NCBI GenBank assembly: GCA_964587105.1
Contig: CAZPKG010000009.1
Span: 88,529-152,528 of the forward strand
Source of the DNA: JABWCQ01 sp964587105
GTDB taxonomy: Bacteria; Electryoneota; RPQS01
DNA length: 64,000 nt
Direction of reading: 5' to 3'
A program made the position numbers and the translations under genes. How positions within the stretch are numbered: position 1 is the first letter of the stretch; each line of letters opens with the position of its first letter. This document shows positions 1 through 6,771 of this stretch, piece after piece. Below the pieces are notes generated by a model. It was not told where the DNA came from. It did no database searches and was given only the letters and a program-made list of their open reading frames with translations.

Positions 1-1
1 C

Positions 2-1318
2 TGGAGAAGTTTCCCGCTGTACGTTCACGCGCATTGCCACCGCAGTTACTACTACAAAGTCCGGCAGTGGATTGACGGACAATGGGTCTATGTTTACGAC
101 GGCGCCGCGCGGCACGACTACTTCGGTCAGTCCGAGTTTGCGGACCTGCGCACGTTCTTGGGCCGCACATGCGGTCAGGATGACGGTGATTTCGAAAACG
201 ATCGCCCGTTCGTGATGCTGCAAGAGATCGGAAGCACGTCGAGCTCAGAACTCAATAGCCATTGGCTGGGCAAGAATTTCGCCGGGCTCGATCTCACGCA
301 GACAAGCGAAAACAACATGGCGACCTCGCCCGTGAACGGAGGTCTGGCGAATCCGTCGAGTGCAAACGGCGAAAGCTTGCTCGTTAATCGTCCGTGGGGC
401 GGATCGCTTGCACTGCGATTGCTGTTTCATCCTGATATGAAAGCGCTCGGCGCGTACTACTATCGGATCAGCACAGTCAAAGCCGGTGACAACGGTGATC
501 CGCTCGCTGGAGAAACTCCCGCGCCGCTATCACAGCCGTTGTCGTGGAGCAAGATGGAATTTTTGGGAGGCAACTGGGAAGTTGTCTCGGAAGGATTGGG
601 CCCCGATACAAAAATCGTTGCCGGCAATCCCGTCAGCGGCCTGTACAAAATTCCGTATTTCGCAGATGGCATTTGGCTCGGCGGACAGTTTCACGGATCG
701 TGGGACACGGGTTCAAACAACGGCAAGTTCCTTGTCTATGTTGAAGTGTTCGACGTCAACGGCAATCGTTTGATGCCAAACGTCGCCGGATTTGATTTCT
801 TGCGGCGTCTTGCAATCAGCGGCCCCGGCAGCACAAGCAAAGTTCAATTCGGTAAGCTCGCACATTTCTTCTGGGTAGATAATCGTCCGGTGTATGCAGA
901 TATTGAAGACTTGCGTCGCAACGGCGTGGCCTCCGGTGATGAGTGTCAATTCATGACCGGGCGCGCAGGCACGCAATTCTCGGTCGGCTTCCGTGCCTTC
1001 CATCGTACAGTAAACAGCGGCGTCACTCCAGAGACGTTCATGTACTATTACACGATGAATTGGCATCGCGGCTTGAACGGCCCCACGGTAACATTCGAAA
1101 CCGCTGGTGCGAACGCCCCCGCAACTCTCGATGTCGGTGCGGCTCAACAATCGAACACTCAGACATTTGCGCAGATGCTCGGCACAAATGTTGTCGGTGC
1201 GAAGTGCACGTTCGCGGTGAATTTGGCCTGCTATGCCAAGCACACCAACGGTTCGCGCAGGCTGAGTGAATACGACCGCTACGACCAAGCTGCGTTCGCC
1301 CTCGAGATCACAGCCTAA
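2..1318 (+). CDS. Hypothetical protein, 5' end outside window
   Basis: Reading frame 2 is open from the first base of the window to the TAA at 1316-1318, so this is the C-terminal 438 residues of a longer protein. I do not recognise the family. The visible part is rich in aromatic, Gly and Asn residues with alternating hydrophobic stretches (for example YYYRISTVKAGDNGDP, and FLVYVEVFDVNGNRL), which suggests an extracellular beta-rich protein. It ends ALEITA and has no type IX-style sorting domain, unlike several other secreted proteins here. A strong hairpin terminator follows about 65 bases downstream. The long reading frame on the opposite strand (713-1492) is a shadow. The coding call is firm; any function would be a guess. 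Confidence 0.8.
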   Translation, partial: WRSFPLYVHAHCHRSYYYKVRQWIDGQWVYVYDGAARHDYFGQSEFADLRTFLGRTCGQDDGDFENDRPFVMLQEIGSTSSSELNSHWLGKNFAGLDLTQTSENNMATSPVNGGLANPSSANGESLLVNRPWGGSLALRLLFHPDMKALGAYYYRISTVKAGDNGDPLAGETPAPLSQPLSWSKMEFLGGNWEVVSEGLGPDTKIVAGNPVSGLYKIPYFADGIWLGGQFHGSWDTGSNNGKFLVYVEVFDVNGNRLMPNVAGFDFLRRLAISGPGSTSKVQFGKLAHFFWVDNRPVYADIEDLRRNGVASGDECQFMTGRAGTQFSVGFRAFHRTVNSGVTPETFMYYYTMNWHRGLNGPTVTFETAGANAPATLDVGAAQQSNTQTFAQMLGTNVVGAKCTFAVNLACYAKHTNGSRRLSEYDRYDQAAFALEITA

Positions 1319-1384
1319 ATTATCAACTACTCGCCATTGCGGGACCCTGCATTCCCTCAGATGGCCCGCAATGGTCGCCGCGCA

Positions 1385-1412
1385 AAAGCCCCGCTCGCAA
1401 GAGCGGGGCTTT
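1385..1412 (+). terminator. Intrinsic terminator
   Basis: A perfect 12-bp stem (AAAGCCCCGCTC / GAGCGGGGCTTT) with a GCAA tetraloop, placed just after the truncated first gene. The same GCCCCGC stem recurs in the terminators at 1895, 3786 and 5392. Confidence 0.85.
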
Positions 1413-1492
1413 GTGTCTGAGGTTGAAAATGTCGTTTTTCTTTGCAACATTTGAGATATTGCTGTTATGAATCTCAATCTCAAAGACGTCAA

Positions 1493-1870
1493 ATGAGTTC
1501 AACTAATCACGCCAATTCTCTTCGCGTTGCAGCAAGAATTCTGCTCGTGTGCTGGGCAGCTTTTTGGACCTATTTTCTGATCGCCAACTTGCTTGATAAT
1601 TCCAACACTGTGCCTGCTTCTGAACAGACGAAAGGCTACGCCTTCATCATTACGGGTCTGCTCATAATATGGAGTTTGTCCATTTTAGCATGGCGCAAAG
1701 AAATGCTCGGCGGTGCAACGCTCGCAGGTCTCGGCGCAGTGCTTACAGTCCTTTACATAGTTTCTCCACCACAGAATATGCAGATTCAGAATGTACTGAC
1801 AACTGCCGTATTGCTTGGCGCGCTGCCGCTGCTCGCGGGAATACTATTCTGGATCTCTTCAAAACGCTGA
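1493..1870 (+). CDS. Small four-helix membrane protein
   Basis: A 125-residue protein starting at ATG 1493 (MSSTNHANSLRV). An in-frame start 51 bases upstream would add a basic, unlikely N-terminus. Four hydrophobic segments of transmembrane length are visible, at about residues 12-32, 46-65, 71-90 and 99-120, separated by short polar loops. The layout (short polar N-terminus, VAARILLV first helix, paired helices) resembles small four-helix membrane proteins of unknown role; I cannot name a family with confidence. It stands alone between two intrinsic terminators, so it is probably a single-gene unit. No catalytic residues are apparent. Confidence 0.75.
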   Translation: MSSTNHANSLRVAARILLVCWAAFWTYFLIANLLDNSNTVPASEQTKGYAFIITGLLIIWSLSILAWRKEMLGGATLAGLGAVLTVLYIVSPPQNMQIQNVLTTAVLLGALPLLAGILFWISSKR

Positions 1871-1894
1871 CTTGCATGCAGCTTCAGCGATCAC

Positions 1895-1920
1895 AAGCCC
1901 CGCTCAAATATGCGGGGCTT
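1895..1920 (+). terminator. Intrinsic terminator
   Basis: Stem AAGCCCCGC / GCGGGGCTT with an 8-base loop, followed by a T-rich tail (TTGCTTT), 25 bases after the small membrane protein. Confidence 0.8.
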
Positions 1921-2211
1921 TTGCTTTCTCAACTCACAAGCGTCAAAGGAAGAGGCATTGACTAAATATGACAAGACTTGTCATTTTTAGTGTTGTCGCC
2001 GAATCGGTGCAGTCTTACGTTATTAGAACTTGTTAGCATTTATCTTGACTACTTTTCTCGCCCGAATACTTACCGCTTAGGGAAAGAATTCTTTTTGCTG
2101 TCCGGGAGTTTATTGTAATAGTCGATAGCCTGCCATAGATTGCTTGCACGAAACCCATGAATGTTCCGGATGAATCGTTGTAATGGCTTATTAACAGTAG
2201 GGAGATGTATT

Positions 2212-3759
2212 ATGCGAAAGAGTGAAGCGTTTATTTTCTGCGTCTCTGTCATGTGCGCGATTGCGCTTGCACATGCCGAACCAAGTCGCCCTGTTCCACC
2301 TTTGGGCCCGCCGCCGTCGGTAGCCTTATCTGTGAGTCGTGATGCGCGTGTGGCATTGCCCTGGGTCGAAGATTTTGAAACTGGTGCAACTGGCTGGATG
2401 ACAAGTGGTTTCTTTCATGTGATTGCAGACCCGCAGCTGCATCAAGTCATGCACCCGACAATCAATCCGAATCTGGTTACCTTGCCCGATCCGGGTAACT
2501 TACCAAGTGCGCACGGTGGCAATCACACACTTTGGTATGGCGAAGTTGCTACTGGAACATTTGTCGGTGCCGATTTTGATCAAACACAACCACCATTATC
2601 CGGCGGAACATCTCAAGCCTCTAACAGCGGTTGGGCAATTACGCCCGATCTGGACCTGACAACTCTCACGGACGCGACTTTGACATTCTGGACATTGTGG
2701 GAAGTTGAAGGAGTGGACATTCCGTGGTATGATGTAATGTACATTGAAGCTTCAACTGACGCAGGCGCGACTTGGTCGTCGGTTGGCGGTGGACAGCTTA
2801 ATCCGCTCAATGATGTGAATGCCAATCCAAATGTTGGCTACAGCTCGGGAGGTCTCGGATCGCCGCCGAGCTGGGTGCAGCACAGCTTCTCGCTTGCTCC
2901 GTTCTGTGGCGCGACATGTTGGCTCCGCTTCCGTTTTGACACTGTAGATCAACTCTACAATGGATTCCGAGGTTGGTTCATTGATGACATTCGCGTCGAA
3001 GGCGCGGGACAGTCTTTTGGACCAATCATCACGGACGTTGTTCCCGGTGTAGGCCAGATTGATGATATTATTTACGTTTATGGAGACAACTTCCAGAGCG
3101 GTGCAAGCATCTCGCTGGATGGCGTCAGTGCCGAAACGGTTGTGCTGTCAAATACTCTTGCACAATTTATCGTGCCCAATCTGCCAGACGGTGGTTACGA
3201 TGTGATGCTGACAAACCCGGACGGGCAGTTTGATGTGTGCACAGGCTGTTTTGAAATTTCACCCATAGTCGGCCCGACGATAAGCTTTGTCGATCCCAAT
3301 TGGGCATTCCCCGGAGTTGCGACGCCAATAATAATTGAGGGACAAAATTTTGATCCGTCGGCTGTCGTGACGATTGCCGGAATCGCTCCAACGGATATTG
3401 TGGTCGTTACTCAAGAGCGAATCACCTGCGTAACCCCACCAACGCTTGGATTGGGGTTTCATGCCGTGCGCGTCACCAATCCCGACGGACAGTATGACCA
3501 ATGCACCGGCTGTTTCGAGGTGCGCTTACCCGACCCGGCGACTGATTTGGTTATCAGCATCTCTGCCAATAGCATCAACTTGAATTGGAAACCTTCGCCT
3601 GAGCCTGGTGCCGAGTACCGAATCTATCGTGATGCCGACCCCAACGGACCATTCACCACTTTGATCGACGATGTACCGGACACATTTTGCGTGGACAACA
3701 ATGTCCTAACCGAACCCTCGACCGGCTTCTTTTACATCGTGCGAGCTTACGTCCCATAA
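2212..3759 (+). CDS. Secreted IPT/TIG repeat protein
   Basis: A 515-residue protein from ATG 2212, chosen because GGGAG (2200-2204) sits before it and the protein then opens with a clean signal peptide (MRKSEAFIFCVSV ... AHAE). Domains in order: a jelly-roll-like region at about residues 35-265 (WVEDFETGATGWMTS; later GWFIDDIRV), of the kind found in extracellular carbohydrate- or peptide-binding modules; two IPT/TIG immunoglobulin-like repeats at about 275-355 and 360-445, each ending in a CTGCFE motif after NPDGQ(F/Y)D; and a C-terminal fibronectin-III-like segment (INLNWKPSPEPGAEYRIYR). No sorting domain is present. The role is probably cell-surface or extracellular binding. The duplicated IPT units, each with a CxxCF ending, are distinctive. 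Confidence 0.85.
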   Translation: MRKSEAFIFCVSVMCAIALAHAEPSRPVPPLGPPPSVALSVSRDARVALPWVEDFETGATGWMTSGFFHVIADPQLHQVMHPTINPNLVTLPDPGNLPSAHGGNHTLWYGEVATGTFVGADFDQTQPPLSGGTSQASNSGWAITPDLDLTTLTDATLTFWTLWEVEGVDIPWYDVMYIEASTDAGATWSSVGGGQLNPLNDVNANPNVGYSSGGLGSPPSWVQHSFSLAPFCGATCWLRFRFDTVDQLYNGFRGWFIDDIRVEGAGQSFGPIITDVVPGVGQIDDIIYVYGDNFQSGASISLDGVSAETVVLSNTLAQFIVPNLPDGGYDVMLTNPDGQFDVCTGCFEISPIVGPTISFVDPNWAFPGVATPIIIEGQNFDPSAVVTIAGIAPTDIVVVTQERITCVTPPTLGLGFHAVRVTNPDGQYDQCTGCFEVRLPDPATDLVISISANSINLNWKPSPEPGAEYRIYRDADPNGPFTTLIDDVPDTFCVDNNVLTEPSTGFFYIVRAYVP

Positions 3760-3785
3760 GTAGCTTGTAGTAATTCCCATACGAC

Positions 3786-3812
3786 AAAGCCCCGCTCATT
3801 TAGCGGGGCTTT
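3786..3812 (+). terminator. Intrinsic terminator
   Basis: Stem AAAGCCCCGCT / AGCGGGGCTTT with loop CATTT, followed by TTTTGTTTT. It ends the IPT/TIG gene. Confidence 0.9.
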
Positions 3813-3820
3813 TTGTTTTA

Positions 3821-3874
3821 AGGTCTCCCCCTAAATCTGTCTGCAGATTTGGGGGGAATAAGGGGGGCTTCCGC
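3821..3874 (+). repeat. Palindromic repeat family P1, copy 1
   Basis: A 13-bp stem (3827-3839 with 3844-3856) and loop TCTG, flanked by AGGTCTCC on the left and AATAAGGGGGGCTTCCGC on the right. Related copies lie at 35141-35187 (opposite orientation), 63288-63342, and a diverged one at 57791-57826. The inner arm is AAATCTG / CAGATTT here but AAAGTTG / CAACTTT in the others. Confidence 0.85.
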
Positions 3875-3880
3875 TCCGAT

Positions 3881-3916
3881 TGTAGCACCCACGTTCGTGG
3901 GCAAAATCCCCCAAGC
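3881..3916 (+). repeat. Palindromic repeat family P3, copy 1
   Basis: TGTAGCACCC-ACGTTCGT-GGGCAAAATCCCCC. The core hairpin is CCCACG / CGTGGG around a TT loop. The same flanks recur, inverted, at 28211-28246 and 28566-28601, with CCCGCG / CGCGGG arms. Confidence 0.85.
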
Positions 3917-3929
3917 CGTACCCACCCTC

Positions 3930-3971
3930 TTCCGCCGAGCCGGGTTAAGCGTAGCGCAACCCGGCCGGAAC
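3930..3971 (+). repeat. Palindromic repeat family P2, copy 1
   Basis: CCGAGCCGGGTTAAG ... CAACCCGGCCGGAA, an interrupted palindrome. Other copies are at 14781-14822 and 23600-23640, and inverted at 28346-28390, 28701-28745 and 28872-28913. A diverged form lies at 62612-62675. Confidence 0.85.
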
Positions 3972-4255
3972 CTGAGCAATGTTAAGCTACGCCTCCTTTT
4001 TTATTACTTATTGAGTTTAGGCAGTTGTTTTTTAAATAGATATACTAGTGCGACAAGAGTTGCAATATGGGTCAATTTATTTTTACCTTTGAGTACACTT
4101 GTTCAACGAAGTACCAGCAGGGAAGTGGCCCAGCGAGCCACCCGCGCTGCCTTCTATTCCAGCAGTTTGAACGGAGGTTCGACAGCTTGTTACCACAATA
4201 GTATAAGGTCAAAAGCACATTATCTAATTGAATGGACTTTCACTTTGTAACATTT
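3972..4255. other. Intergenic stretch, no gene seen
   Basis: Together with the three palindromic repeats before it (3821-3971), this fills the 505 bases between the IPT/TIG gene and the KTSC gene. The sequence becomes AT-rich after about 3995. An open frame covering 3849-4250 translates the repeats and is not credible as a gene. The promoter for the KTSC/HEPN pair should lie here, but I see no confident -35/-10 pair. Confidence 0.6.
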
Positions 4256-4264
4256 GGAGGCGAC

Positions 4265-4477
4265 ATGACTCGCACACCCGTTTCTTCAAGTAATCTCAAG
4301 AGTGTTGGCTATGATGGTTTGTCGCAGACTCTCGATATCCAGTTCCGCAGTGGCCATGTTTATCAGTACTCCAACGTACCGTATTCTGTTTACGCGTCGT
4401 TGCTGTCCGCGCCGTCGCACGGAAAGTACTTTTGGCGAGCTATTCGCGGTAGATTTCGATATCGACGAGTGAACTAA
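4265..4477 (+). CDS. KTSC domain protein
   Basis: A 70-residue protein starting at ATG 4265, preceded by GGAGG (4256-4260) at ideal spacing. The whole chain fits the KTSC domain, named after a domain attached to some lysyl-tRNA synthetases and common as a stand-alone protein in phages and accessory DNA: V-SSNL-SVGYD (residues 5-17), LDIQFRSGHVYQYSNVP (22-39), then A-SHGKYF (52-59) and IRGRFRY. The usual YFN is YFW here. The family is thought to be nucleic-acid associated, but its function is not established. The HEPN-motif gene begins 89 bases downstream beyond a terminator-like hairpin, so the two need not be one transcript. Confidence 0.85.
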   Translation: MTRTPVSSSNLKSVGYDGLSQTLDIQFRSGHVYQYSNVPYSVYASLLSAPSHGKYFWRAIRGRFRYRRVN

Positions 4478-4501
4478 ACCAAGCCAATTCAGAAAAATGA
4501 A

Positions 4502-4527
4502 AAGTCCCCCTCTACAGAGGGGGGCTT
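4502..4527 (+). terminator. Probable intrinsic terminator
   Basis: Stem AAGTCCCCCTCT / AGAGGGGGGCTT with one G-T pair, followed by CTTCTTC. The T tract is weak, so read-through into the HEPN gene is possible. Confidence 0.6.
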
Positions 4528-4566
4528 CTTCATAGTATGAACTGTCCAAACTAATGAGGCTAGAAG

Positions 4567-5346
4567 ATGATTGATGGCCGCGCTTGGAAAAGCCCTTTAT
4601 ATCGTTTGCATTATGCTCAAGAGGTCCGGAGAATAGAGAGACTCGAGTTTATCTGTATTTATTGCCGCCTGTTAAATCAAACTTGCCCTGAAGAATATGA
4701 TCGCTTAACGGAAGGATTCATAGAAGTCAAGCAACATGATATCAAGTATATCAAGCTACATGGAAATTATGAGCTGTTTACTTTAGCGCTTTCACTCCTC
4801 TGGGATGAACTTTGCGATGATATCTTTGGACTCTTAGTGACTAAGGATCAAGTTGCAAACGGAGAATGCAATTCTTCTGTTTCATCGGAGGACTTCGAAA
4901 TTGAAATAGCAAAATTCGATAAGAATTACAGTGACCTTAAGCGTAAGAATCCAGATAGATCACGCTTCGAATGCTTGGAACAATTATTAGCTGACCAAAA
5001 TGTAGAACCACCTAATTCAAAAGAGGAGTCGATCATTGAACCGTATTGCACATATCTTGTGAAATTGTCTGAAGTCAGAAACGCATTGGTGCATCGAAAG
5101 GGCCGCATCGCACCAAAGGATTTGAATGAAAATCTTGACCTTGTAGAAGTAGGTAGTCATTTTACAACAAATGTCAGCGAATTCACAAGTTATTGGAACG
5201 CAGTTGATAAATATCATTGTATTGTCTATACCCGCATTTGTCGCACAATTGAAGTTGATCCTTGGATGCAAACTGAAAAGCGCAAAGTAGATGGCGTTTT
5301 GACTCAACTTAGTGAGTTTTTCAAGGGACAATGGGCTTCTGAGTGA
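4567..5346 (+). CDS. HEPN-like protein, possible defence RNase
   Basis: A 259-residue, largely helical and charged protein with no signal peptide or membrane segment. Near its C-terminal third is R171-N-A-L-V-H176, inside the context LSEVRNALVHRKG. This fits the R-(N)-x3-H signature of HEPN domains, whose Arg and His form the RNA-cleaving site in many toxins and abortive-infection proteins. The preceding helices (LFTLALSLLWDEL, EPYCTYLVKLSEV) suit a HEPN four-helix bundle. The reading frame and its surroundings are clearly more AT-rich than groEL 1.4 kb away, which suggests acquisition. No antitoxin partner is obvious; the KTSC gene upstream is the only near neighbour on this strand. HEPN assignment is from the motif only. 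Confidence 0.7.
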   Translation: MIDGRAWKSPLYRLHYAQEVRRIERLEFICIYCRLLNQTCPEEYDRLTEGFIEVKQHDIKYIKLHGNYELFTLALSLLWDELCDDIFGLLVTKDQVANGECNSSVSSEDFEIEIAKFDKNYSDLKRKNPDRSRFECLEQLLADQNVEPPNSKEESIIEPYCTYLVKLSEVRNALVHRKGRIAPKDLNENLDLVEVGSHFTTNVSEFTSYWNAVDKYHCIVYTRICRTIEVDPWMQTEKRKVDGVLTQLSEFFKGQWASE

Positions 5347-5391
5347 GCTTTGTGGTATTTGAACCGATTGGTTTGTCTGTGATGCGCAAAA

Positions 5392-5420
5392 AAAAGCCCC
5401 GCGTTTACGGCGGGGCTTTT
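5392..5420. terminator. Bidirectional intrinsic terminator
   Basis: Stem AAAAGCCCCGC / GCGGGGCTTTT with A-rich and T-rich flanks on both sides. It lies between the convergent HEPN gene and the minus-strand gene ending at 5437, and can serve both. Confidence 0.9.
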
Positions 5421-5436
5421 CATAATGGTTTTCTTC

Positions 5437-6072
5437 TCAATCGGTATGTAGAAGTACTCGCAAAAGATCCACTTGCTCGGGCGACAATTGCAATTCTTTT
5501 ACAAAGATGTCAAACTCGAATGCATTGAACTTCTTAGCGTTTGATCCTGACTCATCAATTACCCAAATGTCTCCATTAAAGACTTCGTCGTCCTGATCCG
5601 CGTGTGTTTCAATTTGTTCGCTGGTCAAATTCACTTGCGATACTTTGGCGCGAAGTCTATCGCGTTCTTGTCTGAGGAGTTGTAATTCTTGTGGGGTACA
5701 ATGCTTTGAGCCAACCTGTTCATCTTCAATTTCATAACTTGAGGTCGGTATTAAGTTGTAAGGCCGCATCCAATCATTTTCTTTTATGTATAAATGATTG
5801 CTGTTAAAGTAGCCATAACGTCGAGAACTTGTAGTATTGTCTTTTTCAAGATACTTGCTCAAGTCACCGCCGGAAATTTCGCCTTTGTTGGGGTTCCAAT
5901 TTCCAGGCGTACCATAGTTGTTAAATTTGCTGTGATCGGGATTTGTACGATAATGTCCCTGTACATAAGTGCCATCTTTACGATAGTAACTTCTGACATG
6001 GTTCCTTCCACCAGCTAGCGTCTGATTTGACCATATAGTCAAACTGATCAATAAAACTATGAAGATGCGCAT
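5437..6072 (-). CDS. Secreted protein with HYRTNP repeat-like motif
   Basis: A 211-residue protein with a signal peptide (MRIFIVLLISLTIW ... TLAGG). Right after cleavage comes HVRSYYRKDGTYVQGHYRTN followed by a short NWNPNKGE box. This Gly/Tyr-rich module is widespread in small secreted bacterial proteins, usually N-terminal, and its function is unknown. The middle is polar. Residues 120-150 are charged and probably helical (LQLLRQERDRLRAKVSQ). The C-terminal 40 residues (AFEFDIFVKELQLSPEQVDLLRVLL) look like a helical pair. The start is ATG 6072 with AGGGAAAG upstream. It is convergent with the HEPN gene and moderately AT-rich. Confidence 0.8.
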   Translation of the reverse strand: MRIFIVLLISLTIWSNQTLAGGRNHVRSYYRKDGTYVQGHYRTNPDHSKFNNYGTPGNWNPNKGEISGGDLSKYLEKDNTTSSRRYGYFNSNHLYIKENDWMRPYNLIPTSSYEIEDEQVGSKHCTPQELQLLRQERDRLRAKVSQVNLTSEQIETHADQDDEVFNGDIWVIDESGSNAKKFNAFEFDIFVKELQLSPEQVDLLRVLLHTD

Positions 6073-6179
6073 GTCACTTTCCCTTTAGTTGGTAACTGCA
6101 ATTTATTGCATCATATCAGTATTGTCAAGACTTTTAACCCTCAAGCAGACTATACCGATCTTCCTTTCTCCTCCTCTCC

Positions 6180-6206
6180 AAAATCCTGAACAAAGTTCAG
6201 GATTTT
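6180..6206 (+). terminator. Possible intrinsic terminator
   Basis: A perfect 12-bp stem AAAATCCTGAAC / GTTCAGGATTTT followed by GTTTTTATT. No plus-strand gene ends just before it, so it may insulate groESL from the upstream region. Confidence 0.55.
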
Positions 6207-6239
6207 GTTTTTATTAAAGTAAAGACTTAGTACAGTGAG

Positions 6240-6268
6240 TTGACTCGTGGGAACCCGGAGCGTATATT
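6240..6268 (+). promoter_or_regulatory. groESL sigma-70 type promoter
   Basis: TTGACT (6240-6245), a 17-base spacer, then TATATT (6263-6268). Transcription should begin near 6275, immediately before the CIRCE operator. Confidence 0.75.
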
Positions 6269-6278
6269 TGGGGTATTA

Positions 6279-6305
6279 TTAGCAGTCACTTCGATTGAGT
6301 GCTAA
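6279..6305 (+). promoter_or_regulatory. CIRCE operator (HrcA binding site)
   Basis: TTAGCAGTC-N9-GAGTGCTAA. The right arm matches the CIRCE consensus exactly and the left arm differs at one base (AGTC for ACTC). Lying at the predicted transcription start, it implies HrcA repression of groESL with release on heat stress. No hrcA gene is in the window. Confidence 0.9.
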
Positions 6306-6361
6306 CAGCCTGTTTCAATTCAACTAACCTACAATAACCTCATTTAGGGAGACCTAAGACC

Positions 6362-6661
6362 ATGAAAATCAAGCCGATTGATGAGCGCGTCCTGATTAAG
6401 CCGCTCGAAAAGGAAGAAAAAACCGTTGGTGGTATCATCATCCCCGACACCGCTTCCAAAGACCGTCCGCAAATGGGTGAAATCGTGGCCATGGGCGACG
6501 ACGTCGAAGTCGCCGATCGCAAGCAGAAGAAGATGTCCGAAATGCTCAAAGTCGGTGACACGATTGTGTATGCCCGCTACGGCGGCACCGAAGTCAAGCT
6601 TGACGACAAAGAGTACATGCTCATCAGCCGCAGCGACGTCCTCGCCGTGGTGGTAAAGTAA
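6362..6661 (+). CDS. groS: Co-chaperonin GroES
   Basis: A 99-residue protein, the usual length. It forms the heptameric lid of the GroEL folding chamber in the cytoplasm. Visible family features: the opening KIKPIDERVLIKPLEKEEKT, the mobile loop that contacts GroEL (TVGGIIIPDTA, residues 21-31), the G-D-x-V-(I/V)-YARYGG segment, and the ending ISRSDVLAVV. The start ATG follows AGGGAGACC. It is the first gene of a two-gene operon under a sigma-70-like promoter and CIRCE operator. The 110-base gap to groEL contains a palindrome. Confidence 0.97.
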   Translation: MKIKPIDERVLIKPLEKEEKTVGGIIIPDTASKDRPQMGEIVAMGDDVEVADRKQKKMSEMLKVGDTIVYARYGGTEVKLDDKEYMLISRSDVLAVVVK

Positions 6662-6713
6662 GTTGCGCTCGCCGAGCGTGGGCGTCCCCGCCCCGCCGGA
6701 ATCTTCACGCAGC

Positions 6714-6732
6714 GGCATCCGCTGCGGATGCC
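6714..6732 (+). repeat. Palindromic repeat inside groESL (P4-type)
   Basis: GGCATCCGC-T-GCGGATGCC, followed by CCGTA. Read on the other strand it is GGCATCCGCAGCGGATGCC, a variant of the GCACCCGCAGCGGGTGC repeats at 33636 and 33697 with paired base changes. In the groES-groEL mRNA it would form a hairpin between the two cistrons. Confidence 0.75.
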
Positions 6733-6771
6733 CCGTATCAATTCGCAAACTCAAACAAGGAACAATAAAAC

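Noticed and set aside
713..1492. 259-residue minus-strand reading frame opposite the first gene
   Set aside because: It is a shadow of the real frame at 2-1318, rich in Arg, Cys and His with no domain, and runs across the terminator at 1385.
3849..4250. 133-residue plus-strand reading frame
   Set aside because: It translates three palindromic repeats and an AT-rich spacer, has no ribosome site and no recognisable domain.
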